Assembly (NCBI GenBank): GCA_910589415.1
Contig: OU342632.1
Span: 53,185,341 to 53,249,340 of the forward strand
Origin: Malachius bipustulatus
Lineage: Eukaryota > Arthropoda > Insecta > Coleoptera > Melyridae
Direction of reading: 5' to 3'
DNA: 64,000 bases
Each line of letters starts with the position of its first letter. The first letter of the stretch is position 1. Position numbers and translations under genes: made by a program. This document shows, piece by piece, positions 33,401 to 44,480 of the stretch. The notes under the pieces were generated by a model. It saw nothing but the letters and a program-made list of their open reading frames with translations, had not been told where the DNA came from and made no database searches.

Positions 33401-36400
33401 ATGGCTCCAATGTTGAGAATAGCCGCTTGGAATGCCAACGGTCTAAAAAATCATATATGTACTTCAGGTGATCACATTCCTAAATATCAACAAAATAGAC
33501 ATACTGTTAGTATCGGAAACTCACGCTACCGAAAATATACTAATAAAATTCCATACTACAATATACAGGGTTATTCACGGTATACGCCACGGAAGATTAT
33601 GGCCGTGTCTCTGGATTTTAGGATCTTTTTATTTTTGGAGTGGATAGAGACCCGGCAGAGGTACGTTTTAAAATTATATTCATAATGTACAGGGTGTCCC
33701 AAAAGCATGAAACATATGAAAGTTATGTTTTTTTAAATGGAATGCTCCTATGTTATTGCATTTTTAGATTGTCTGAGAAGAAAAAATAAGATTGGTTTTT
33801 ACAGTTGGTGTTTAAATTCAGAAGTTTTTGAGTTATAAGCAAGTGAAAATCGTCATTTTTGAAGTTCAAGGCCCTGTACAACGAAAACGGTTCAAGATAG
33901 AGAAAAACGGCTTACATGTCCCTATTTTAACTTTTCATGTACTATCCTATGGTATAGAAACATTTGTACTTTCTTTGATTTTTTTATTTGTCGACCCGTG
34001 GAGAAATCTCAGAATTTTTCAAAATTTTTATCACCCTGTATAAACATTTCATCTACATCATTGGATAGTGCATGAAAAGTTATAATAGGGACATGAAAGC
34101 CGTTTTTCTCTATCTTAAGCCGTTTTCCTTGTACAGGGCCTTGAACTTGAAAAATGACGATTTTCACTTGTTTATAACTCACAAACTTCTGAATTTAAAC
34201 ACCAACTGTAAAAGCCAATCTTCTTTCTTCTTCCCAGGCAATCTAAAAATGCAATAACATAGGAGCATTCCATTTAAAAAAACATAACTTTGATATGTTT
34301 CATGCTTTTGGGACACCCTGTACATTATGAATATAATTTTAAAACGTACCTCTTCCGGGTCTCTATCCACTCCAAAAATAAAAAGATCCTAAAATCCAGA
34401 GACACGGCCATAATCTTCCGTGGCGTATACCGTGAATAACCCTGTATATTATGCAAATCACCCTGACGGAACAGCTCACGCTGGCTCAGCTATAATCATT
34501 AGAGCAGCAATAGATCACCATGCGGTACAGCCACATATTACTAATAAGATACACACTGCCATTGTAAAAGTAAAATTGTTTCCATGGCCGTTAACAATTG
34601 GAGCAATGTACAGTCCTCCTAGACATGCCATAACAACCGAAGAATACACCGAATTCCTACTATCACTAGAATCCCGATTCTTGGTTGCTGGAGACTGCAG
34701 AATGAATGCAGTATGAACTCCAAACATACTGCATGGGGTTCAAGGCTGATAACACTAAAGGGGCGACAGCTGATGCATACAATACAACTTATTGGCCAAC
34801 TTATTGGCCGACAGATATAAATAAGATTCCAGACCTATAGACTTTGCCATAACCAAGGACATATCAGAAATACATAGTGCAATTGAAAGTAACCTATACC
34901 TTAGTTCAGATCACAGCGTCATAATTATAACACTTAGTACTAACGTAATCTGGAAAACTCCACGCCCAAAACACGTCCCTTTGCACGAAGGAGACCAACT
35001 GGGAAAGCTATCAAAAGTACATCAGCGACAATATTCATCTAGCGTATAGACGGCAGAACCCAATAGAGGTCCGAAGAAGCTGTAGAATATATCACTCAAG
35101 ACTAACTCAAACATTCAAGATTAATTTAATACGCATGAAGCAGCATTTACTACACCAACAAGTAGTAAAGAAATCCCCGAAAAATGCAACGTACCTCTAC
35201 ACATACAAAAACTTATTGCAGAAAAATGAAAAGCTCCTGGTAAATGACAAAGAACAAGGAATCCTCAAGATAAAAGAACACTGAACAGGCTAACCCACCA
35301 ACTCACTGATGCCTTGAAGGAAAACCGAAACAATGAATTTGAACACTACATATCCAAACTAACACCCTCAGACAACTCCATTTGAAAAGCCACAGAAGTT
35401 TAAGCGACCTTATGTCCCAACTCCACCACTTCGAAAAATAGACAGAACTTGGGCACGAACTAACGAAGAAAAAGCAAACATCTTTGCAGAATATCTAGCT
35501 CAAGTATTTACTCCCTTGCCGTCTAGTAACCCGTTAGCAGATGATGATATAGAGGATATTCTTAACACTTCTGGACAGCTATCACTACCACCTAAACCAG
35601 TCACTACAGCAGAGGTATGGCGAGAGATTAAACGATTGAATACATATAAAGCACCAGGATATGACCTTATAGTTGGAAAACTCCTAAAAGAATTACCGAG
35701 AAAGGGATTAGTACTCTTGACAGTCATCTACAATAGAATCATCAGCCTCAACCACTCCCCACTACAATGAAAATATGCACAAATTATAATGATTGCAAAA
35801 CCCTGTAAACCTCCACAGGAAACTAGCTCTTATAGGCCAAAATTCTGGAGAGGCTCCTGTTACAAAGACTGAATGAAATTATACCCAAAAATGAGCTAAT
35901 CCCCGATCATCAGTTTGGATTTAGAGAAAGACATTCCACCATTCAGCAGTGTCACAGGATAGTCAAGTCATGTTAGGGAAAATCTAGAGTGAAAAGAAAT
36001 GTGTGCCTCAGTATTCCTAGATATACATTTATACAACAAGCCTTCGATAAAGTATGGCATAAAGGACTCCTATACAAGATTAAGAAAACATTCCCAGACA
36101 GCATATACCACACACTCAAATCATGCCTCAGCGACAGATCCTTTCAGGTGAAAGTGGAAGATTCTCTCTCTGATTATCAGCTTATATGCTCAGGCGTTCC
36201 ACAGGGCAGCGTCCTCGGACGGTGCTTATATCTTCTGTTTACTGCCGATGTCCCATCAACAAACACGACAAAATTGACACATTTGCTGATGACACAGGCA
36301 ATATTATCATCCGACACCAATCCGTTTAGAGCTTCCGAACAGCTACAAGATCATCTGAATCTACTACAAAATTGGTTAGACGTATGGAGAATTAAAGTCA

Positions 36401-36927
36401 ACAGTGCAAATTCCATTCAAATAACTTTCACGATAAAATGCATTGTCTGCCCGCAAGTCACCATTTACAATTCTCCAATACCTATGAAATCGGAGGTAAA
36501 ATATCTGGGACTACACTTAGACCAAAAGCTGAATTGGCGTGAACACATCAAGGCGAAACGCCTACAGCTCAATCTAAAATCAAAAAAGATGTACTGGTTT
36601 ATCGGACGTCACTCCCAGTTATCAATCGAGAACAAACTACTGTTATCTAAAGTCATTCTCAAGCCAATTTATTGAGCTGTGGGGGTGCAGTAAGCCGTCA
36701 AATACCAAAATTCTGCGCAAAGTTTCCAATTCAAGATGCTGCAAATTATAACGAATGCGCCATGGTTTGTCAACAACCGCACTCTACACACCAATCTAAA
36801 CATACCATACATAGATGATGTTACAAGATCAGTAGCCAGAAAAAGCAAACATCGAAGCACCGATCACAGCAATGAGCTAATTGCACGACTGGCAATTGAG
36901 CCAACCACTGGCCACCAGAAGACTTAG
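33401..36927 (+). pseudogene. Jockey ORF2: endonuclease and reverse transcriptase, broken
   Basis: The start Met at 33401 gives MLRIAAWNANGL, the first strand of an APE-type endonuclease. The frame degrades, then the element at 33566 interrupts it directly after KIPYYNI. On the other side YYANHPDGTAHAGSAII resumes the family consensus, followed by IGAMYSPPRH and VAGDCRMNA (catalytic GDFN block, altered). Later LSSDHSVI is the catalytic SDH. The reverse transcriptase has KAPGYDLI (35648-35671), AFDKVWHKGLLYKI (motif A), CSGVPQGSVLG (motif B), FADD in a shifted frame near 36279 (motif C), and VKYLGLHLDQKLNWREHI with LKPIY (thumb and C-terminal domain). Several stops and frameshifts make it inactive. 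Confidence 0.85.
33566..34444. mobile_element. Palindromic mariner-type element, 879 bp
   Basis: Starts CAGGGTTATTCACGG and ends in its complement, flanked by TA at 33564-33565 and 34445-34446. Almost the whole element is an inverted repeat: arms of roughly 390 bases with about 95 bases between, and few differences. A second CAGGGTGTCCCAAAAGCATG end is present about 120 bases inside each arm, so one palindromic element appears nested inside another, symmetrically. Removing it and one TA restores the Jockey endonuclease frame (KIPYYNI joined to YYANHP). Fragments of the family occur at 10406-10830, 12820-12960, 19560-19690 and 24985-25225. Confidence 0.9.
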
Positions 36928-37065
36928 GAGACAGTGGCCTGAAGACTTGGAGACCCATCAGTGGATGGCGCCCAGCTCAGCTGATACATCGAATATCATA
37001 ACATTTATTAAATACATTATAGGTTTATGTAGATTGTAAACTAGTAATTTAAATTAAAAAAAATA

Positions 37066-39560
37066 TATATACGATTTTTGTAGTTTTTAATTTGACTTTA
37101 CAATAATTATGAACAGTGCTGATAATGAACAGAAACATATACGGCAAAATTTCGAATGATTGTTTATTGAATTATTTTAGAAATATTTTGTCCGTTAATG
37201 ATCTTTAAATAAATAAAAGGCAATCGAGTTAAAAAAAATGACCTTGAAAAATTGATAATGTATAGGTTAATTAGAAGTATGGAGCACTCGGTATATACAT
37301 TCTGGGACTACTGAACAACATAAATGTTCAAAATACGTTTTTGCAGACATACCTATAATAGGTGTAATAGAATTTCTGACAGATTCAAAATTGGTACGTT
37401 TATTACTTATTCTTTCAATACTGTTTTTATTTTCAACGTTTGCATTTTTGCTTGCCGATAATTTTGTTTTTTTTGAATTTTGAAAATTTTTTGTAATCTT
37501 AACCCAAGTGTAGTGACCATACATACTTTTTTATTCCAGCCTATTAATATTGTTAAAAATAAAAAATACGTTTTTCGAAAAACTTGATTACCCTGTATCT
37601 ACAAAACAAAGATATTATTAAATTATTAATTAAAGAACAAAGTGATGTTTTTAGGATAATCCAGGAAACAACTCCTAATAAATTTTGCCGTATATGTTTA
37701 ACAAACACTTTATAGATAATATTGATATTATCTTGAAAAATGTTCGTGAAAGACTTGAGTATTTATTTATTTTTTTGTTTATTTATTTATTTATTTCAAG
37801 TCTGGTATCGAAGTTAAGTGAATCGTGAAATAATCCAATAGAGAATCCAATCAATTACATACTACTGTCTGCATATGGTAGCTCATGACTTGAAAAATAT
37901 TTTTCCACGCCTTATGGATTGTGTATTTGTTTAATGAACCTCCTATTATTAGAGTATTGAAGTTATTACTGACAATGATTTCACCCTGTATATAGATCCA
38001 AATTATTCGACTATTACTCTCAAAGAAATTACATTTGATTGTGATTATAATTTTGTTCTTCATCACATTATTCATTAATGCATCAATGTATGATGCGCTC
38101 AGAATGTTAAATTAATAATTTGTTTAATACGGTGTGAGAACACATATTCCGTAAACATGGCGGGGGAAACTTCGACGCTATTAATATTTATGAGCGTATT
38201 CCGGCCATGAGCTCGAATAAATTGTCGATGTTTTCATAAAATATTTGCCAAATTAATTTCGGACCGTACGGAACGGCCTAATGCACCATGATATGCCAAC
38301 TAAACAAACGTCAAAGGAAAATGTATAACAGAAAGGGAAATTTATGCACCCTGTATTATAGCGATACCGATACAACCTTTAACAATTATTATTGTCGATA
38401 GAATGGTGAAACATGCTAACATTGCTTCAATATTCGACTGTTTCCATTAGATATCTTAGTACCTAGGTCGTTGTAATTACATACATTTTTATTTTGTCAA
38501 TATACGGATGCATAACTGTAATTTGACCAAATGACCAAGTTACACATTCTTTAACTTCCGAATGTCTTATATATTTTTTAATAAATACATATATTGCACA
38601 GAACCATGTAGGTACAGAGTGATAGGAAAACGAGCTATAAAAAATAAATGGTGCACTAACTCGACGCTACACTATCAAGGAATATCCTGTTATCATGAAA
38701 AAAAAATGAGAAATTCCCAACACTATATACATATAGTTTTCAAGTAGGTAATTGGGAGTTAAAATAGGAAGAAGAAATGGGTTATAATATCGATGAGTGA
38801 CGAAATTTCGAAATAATGTGAAGTGTTGAAGCCGAACTCCCGCCATATTTGTTCTGACCGTTTCAAAGAGGAAAATTTTATTAATCTAGCAAATATAATA
38901 GACCTTTAAAACTGCAAGGAAGCACATTATTGGAATTGCGAAACACAAAATGTTTATTTATTTAGCGATTCAATCTTTTTGCAATATAAGTACCTACCTA
39001 CTCCTACCTATATTAATAAAATTGTGTGGAATAGCTTACTAGTTAATTATTGTTAATAAACTTATTGAAAGCTTTGTTGTTGTATTTTTGTATTTATTTG
39101 TATTAATTCTTAATTCCAATTTCATCTGTCTAACTAATTTTAAGAGCTCAATTCAGTGTTGATTTTTTAACTCCAGCCATGTTTCACACCAAATATTATA
39201 CCTTTTAGTGTCACCAAGTCACACTTGGCGGCGCTGCTAAATTTGTCGCACATCCACATCGACACAATGCATTAGGTATTATATGTATGTAGAAGTGTCC
39301 GGTATTGATAATTTAGCGTATTTGGCTTTATCATGCCATTATATTTACATAATTATTGTGATCGTGAAATATAAAGCAGCTGATCATTTTAATCACTAAT
39401 ATGATAATATGAATGAGTCTGCTGTACATAATTTCTGTAAAAAAGAGGTCATTTACCCTGTTTCTACGCCACTGATGAATTTTGCCTCGTGTTTTTCGTC
39501 GTTTGGTGTACTCTGCTCCAACCTATATAATAAATAACCTATAAAATATAAAATATAAAA
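37066..39560. other. No recognisable gene
   Basis: Scattered mariner-type ends (ACCCTGTAT near 37592, 37983 and 38348) and a (TTTA)n run at about 37762-37797. ACATATACGGCAAAATT at 37135-37151 and its inverse near 37681-37697 suggest another worn inverted-repeat element. 38120-38300 is less repetitive, with several homeobox-like TTAATT and TTATG words, and may be unique non-coding DNA. Confidence 0.35.
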
Positions 39561-39562
39561 TA

Positions 39563-41895
39563 CAGACTGTCCGTTTTTCGCGTGCCACTATGGGGATCTC
39601 GCTTATCTTAAGAGATACGGAGTTGGTTAAATTAGGGAAAAGTAGCGTATTTTTGTGCTGATTGATAATCTTAAAAGAAATTTGAGCTGTCACTATTAGT
39701 TGTCAAAATATTTCAAAAAAACTGAAATTTTCAATTTTTGTTTTTATTTTTTTATTCAAAAACCAATCAAGCAAGCCATTTTTAACTGAAATATTGTTAA
39801 GACACTTTTCAACAAGGAACCCAAAAATAGTTTTACAATAGCTCTAGCACTTGAGATAGAATAAAATCGATGGTCAGCTTTGTTTTTTCTTATGGGCGTC
39901 ATATTGGATTTTTCCATTTTTAGATTACGTTAATTTTTCTCTTTACAACGATGTATCACACATGTTATTTCATTATTGAATGTTTGGCAAAAATAAAATT
40001 TCTCATCTTGTGTGCAGAGTGCTTTGAAAAAATGTCAAGGGTCTTTTGTTTTCAACAAAACTTTGACGATTCAACCAGTCGTCTGCGTCGACATTGAATT
40101 ATTAATCGATAAAAAAGCTACTTTGCAAATAAAATTATTAATTAAACAGTGGTTAACAAAGACGAATAAATTAACAACAGGTAATGTCACAGCATGTGCT
40201 CAAAAATCCCCGCTTGTAATTGTAAGCGCAATTGCACCCTTTTCCCAAGATTCGATACAGCTCTCAACACGTCTCTCCTTCTAATACCGTGCCTGAGTGT
40301 GGTGACAATTTGTTGTCGAAGTTTATCGACGTCGGCTGGCAATGTTTTATAAATCTTATTTTTCATTGTCCCCCACAAAAAATAGTCCAATGGGGACAAG
40401 TCAGGGGACCGTGCTGGCCAGCATTCGTCGCCATTATTTGCAATTACTTGGTTGAGAAACATTTCTGACAAGAATTATCTCACCCTACCAGCATTATGAG
40501 GCGGCGCGCCATCCTGCTGGAACCAGATCGTATTCAAACGATTAAGAGGCAAGTTTTCGAGAAAATCTGTTAAAAATGTCCTCAAAAAATTTAGGTAGCG
40601 ATCAGCATTCAAATTATCCTCGTAGATGTATGGACCTATAATTGTATCGCCTAATAATCCGACCCACACATTAAGACCAAAACGAATTTGTGGTCGACGT
40701 TCTTGGAATCGATGCGGGTTGTCAATCGACCAGTAATGTTCGTTGTGACGATTGAACATTCCTGCATTTGTGAATTTGGATTCATCGCACCATATCACGT
40801 CATTAAGAAAATTCAGGTTTCCTTGAATACCCGAATTGTTCGGGTTTACCCCGAATTCGGGTTTTCTTGATTATTCAAGAACGTGCAGAAGACTACCCCC
40901 CGTTCACGATCTCCGAGGTGAAGTGTTTGAGAAATACGAACTTTCCAAGGACGAAATTTCTGTTTTCTCAACGTTCTCCAAACAGTTTGATGCGACGGTA
41001 AATCCAGCTGGGCTGCAACTTCCCTTGTAGAGACAGATGGATTGTCTTGCACCTTATATAATTTAGAATTGATTATAAACATTTTGATATCGAAATCATG
41101 AAAAATCCTTACCGCTTGCAAAATTTCTTGCTGATGTCCATTGGGCCTATCACCATATCGTCTAGGTTTTTTGAACGAACCATATTGGCCCAACTTTCTG
41201 TGCAGCAGAGAAAAATATCTCAAAGAAGGTTGTTGCCGCTCTGGATAACGGCGAAAATACGTTTCTGCGGTGATGTAGGCATTTAGGTGCGAAGTATAAT
41301 AAATTTGTAGCATATCTCTTTGTTTTTCACTTGAAAAAGGCATTTTCGCGTTATAAACGTAACGACAACACTAATACAAGATACAAACTGTCAAAGTTTT
41401 GTTGAAAACAAAAGACCCTTGACATTTTTTCCAAGCACTCTGCACACAAGATGAGAAATTTTATTTTCGTCAAACATTCAATAATGAAATAACATGTGTG
41501 ATACATCGTTATAAAGAGAAATATTAACGTAATCTAAAAATGGAAAAATCCAATATGGCGCCTATAAGAAAAATCGAAGCTGACCATCGATTTTCTTCTA
41601 TCTCAAGTGCTAGAGCTATTGTAAAATTATTTTTGGATTCCTTGTTGAAAAGTGTCTTAACAATGTTTCAGTTAGAAATAGCTAGCTTGATTGGTTTTTG
41701 AATAAAAAAATAAAAACAAAAATTGTAAATTTCAGTTTATTTTTAAATATTTTGACAATTAATAGTGACAGCTCAAATTTCTTTTCAGATTATCAATCAG
41801 CACAAAAATACGCTACTTTGCCCTAATTTAACCAACTTCGTATCTCTTAAGATAAGCGAGATCCCCATAGTGGCACGCGAAAAACGGACAGTCTG
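39563..41895 (-). mobile_element. Mariner-type DD41D transposon with about 500-bp inverted repeats
   Basis: Ends CAGACTGTCCGTTTTTCGCG are inverted and flanked by TA (39561-39562 and 41896-41897). Inverted-repeat homology continues to about 40065 on the left and starts near 41388 on the right, so each arm is about 500 bases, long for a mariner element. The right arm follows directly after the transposase start. One transposase gene fills the middle on the minus strand. Total 2333 bp. A different mariner-type element begins immediately after the right TA. Confidence 0.9.
40187..41343 (-). pseudogene. Mariner-like transposase (DD41D), broken by two lesions
   Basis: Starts at Met 41343 (MPFSSEKQRDMLQIYYTSHL). 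The first 165 codons carry an N-terminal helix-turn-helix domain of the DUF4817 kind, a basic linker (KKPRRYGDRP) and a second HTH (STREVAAQLDLPSHQTVWRTL). The catalytic part has VIWCDESKF (first Asp), WFQQDGAPPHNA (second Asp) and WPARSPDLSPLDYFLWG (third Asp in PLDYF). I count 41 residues between the second and third Asp, i.e. DD41D. Lesion 1: about 44 extra bases near 40806-40850 between NNQENPN and NFLNDV shift the frame. Lesion 2: an in-frame TAA at 40475-40477 (REFLSEM read as R-stop-FLSEM). The protein ends FEHML at 40187. All three catalytic residues survive, so the copy died recently. Confidence 0.9.
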
Positions 41896-41899
41896 TATA

Positions 41900-42875
41900 C
41901 AGGGTGTCCGGTAAGTACCTCCTAATCTCTCGGGAGCATAAAGGGGAGGTCAAAAAAAAACCTAGTCTGTCATAAAAAAATTTTCCTAAAGTGTCCCCAA
42001 ACGGAGATATATATATATGCAGCCCTAAAAGGGTGCCCCGCAATTTACTTTTTTGGCTCTAACTTTTGAACCGACCTGTATAATTGGATGGAATTTAAAC
42101 ACTTTATAGAGGCCACAGCGAGCCATCAGGCCATATTAAAGTCGAATGTTTGTCGTCGTCAGGGAAGTCAGGAACGGACTTACCATCATACTCGTTGAGT
42201 CAAAATTGTGACAGGTGTCACTTTACAGAGCTAAAAAATATTTTTTTGAATAGTCTAATACTTCATCTTTAAAAAACGTGCTCCTAATTTATTTCGGTAA
42301 AACTGACGGTTTTCGAGATAAATCGGTTTTTAGGTATGCGAAACACTCAAAAGTTACTAATGCTAAACACAAACAGGTAAAAATCAGGTTCCTGTTGAAC
42401 CACCTACCTACATCATAATGGATTGCTATTAAAGGAACTTGATCAAAATTCGCATAAAAGTCGATTTATCTTGAGAACCGCTAGTTTTATCGAAATAAAT
42501 TAAGATTACCTTTTGTGAAGATGAATGACCAGCGTATTTAAAAAATAAGTTTTCAGCTCTGTAAAATGACACCTGTCAAAACTTTGACACAATGAGTGTG
42601 GTGGTAAGTCCGTTCCTGACTTCCTTTAGGACGTCAAACATCGACTCTGATATGGCTCAATGAGTCTTTATGGCTTCTATAAAAAATTAAAATTTCATCA
42701 ATTATACAGGTCGGTTCAAAAGTTGGAGCCAAAAAAGTAAATCTTAGGGTATCATTTTGGGCCTTTGTATCTCCGTTTAGGGACACTTTAGGAATGTTTT
42801 TTATGACAGACTAGGTTTATTTTGACCTCTCCTGTATGCTCCCGAGAGATTAGGAGGTACTTATCGGACACCCTG
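41900..42875. mobile_element. Palindromic mariner-type element, 976 bp
   Basis: Ends CAGGGTGTCCGGTAAGTACC and its near-complement are flanked by TA (41898-41899 and 42876-42877). The inverted repeat covers almost the whole element: arms of roughly 440 bases around a centre near 42350-42440. No transposase. Landmarks in both arms: CTCTCGGGAGCATA, CCTAGTCTGTCATAAAA, GTCCGTTCCTGACTTCC and AAAACTGACGG or its diverged mate. Confidence 0.85.
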
Positions 42876-43042
42876 TATATGAATATTTTGTTGAATTATT
42901 TATATTTAAATTATATGGTGGGAAAAATAATTTCGTTTATTGGGAGTTTATAATAATATGGTTTATATTTTCGTGATTTACGAATTAGGGTCGATGTTCA
43001 CTAATTTGATGACATTACTGTGTTTTTTTGAAAGTCGACATA

Positions 43043-43456
43043 CAGGCTGATTTTTTAGCTCATCATCAAATTGTGACAAATGAAAAGTGAGGAAGTTTAA
43101 AAAAAATACTTCATATAATGTCCGATTTTAATTATTTAAGGAGTTACAGACCTGAAATTTTCCTGCATGAGGAGCCAATTTAAGAATATTTATTTATATT
43201 TACCTTTAATTAGTCTTACCTGTTAAAAAAAAGTATACCTACTGCCACAAAAAAAGTAAATACTTTTCTAACAGGTAAAACCAATGTAAAGATAAATAAA
43301 TATTCCCTAATGCAGAAAACTTTGAGGTCCTGTAAATCCGTAAGTTAAAATTAAACTCGGACATAATGCTTAGCAGGTATACCTATGAAGTTTTTTTTTT
43401 AAACTACCTCACCTTTCATTTGTCACAAATTGATGGTGAGCTAATAAATGACCCTG
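43043..43456. mobile_element. Palindromic mariner-type MITE, 414 bp
   Basis: Ends CAGGCTGATTTTTTAGCTCA and the complement of CAGGGTCATTTATTAGCTCA, with TA on both sides (43041-43042, 43457-43458). Arms of about 190 bases around a poly-A/T centre; ATTTATTTATCTTTAC occurs inverted near the tip. Non-coding. Confidence 0.8.
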
Positions 43457-43458
43457 TA

Positions 43459-44328
43459 TCCTGTATATTGTACCTAGACTTTTCCTAAAGAAATGCAAAA
43501 AGTAATATGAAATATCTGTTTAAGTAAGTAAGTATCTATGCAAAAATATACAGATAAATAAATTAATAATATGTAAATTTTTAATTATATTATCGTGATA
43601 CTTCAAGGCGCAATTTTATGTAGCAATTACTTATCTTGTAGTGTATAATTGCAGGTTTATTTAACAAGAACCAACCTATAAACATTCATTTTATGCAAAT
43701 AGACTGCATCCTTAATTAATGAACATCAACATTAGAGCCCGTTATTACTTACATACCTATATGGAAATAGTTTTACTTGTGAGATTTTAAAAATAGAGAA
43801 GAAGACTTGCACACTGTTTGCGCAGATTACATCAAAACATCAATTTTCACACAACAGTCTACAAAGAATAATATTACGAACAGAATTGTTAGGTGTTTTC
43901 CCAAATAGAATTGAATTCTATTTCCATAAATTTAAATTCATTTGAATGAACTCCAAAATAAAATGAATAGTATCTGCAAGTAACAATGACATCATAGTGT
44001 TAAGAAAATGATTTAAGACTGCAACTTAAGCATCTTTATTGACAAAAAGCCGTATTAATAACAGTTCCCACGCTACTGGTTAGTAAGGTATTATAATATA
44101 AATAATAATAATAAAAATAATAATTTTCTAATTAATAATGTGATATTCAATGGCTACTAAGTTAAGTTGCCATGAAAACGCGATTCCTTGCATTATTGTC
44201 AATTATTCTTAAAAATTAAATTTTAAACGTTGAAAATGGATAGGAATCAAAATTGTCGAAGTGATTAAAAACTAAATAATTTATTTAACAAATTAACTTT
44301 GCACAATATAATATGTAATAGGTATACC
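43459..44328. other. No recognisable gene
   Basis: AT-rich DNA with TAATAA runs near 44100-44130. Nothing assigned. Confidence 0.4.
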
Positions 44329-44332
44329 TATA

Positions 44333-44480
44333 CAGTGTGTCCACATTTCGATGCTCACCATTGAAATGTATCATTGAATTGGTACTGGTATCTTCTAAAC
44401 GCTAAGAGATACAGGGGCCGTTAAATTAGAGAAAAGCAGCTCTATTTTGTGGCTATCTCGAATCCTTCGAGACATATAAG
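44333..44480 (+). mobile_element. Lone left end of a mariner-type element
   Basis: CAGTGTGTCCACATTTCG at a TA is followed by CGCTAAGAGATACAGG and GTTAAATTAGAGAAAAGCAG. This matches the subterminal block of the 39563 element. The inverted partner is not found, so the copy is truncated. Confidence 0.5.

Larger units (their letters stand above)
32978..37065 (+). mobile_element. Jockey LINE, 5'-truncated, broken, interrupted by a palindromic transposon
   Basis: From left to right: the end of ORF1 with zinc knuckles (32978-33395), ORF2 starting at 33401 with an endonuclease, a palindromic DNA element (33566-34444) splitting that endonuclease, the second endonuclease part (34447-34950), the reverse transcriptase (about 35500-36675), the C-terminal domain (to about 36927), and a 3' non-coding tail ending in an A-rich run near 37050-37065. 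Frameshifts and stops occur throughout. It is transcribed away from the minus-strand LINE that lies immediately to its left. Confidence 0.9.
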
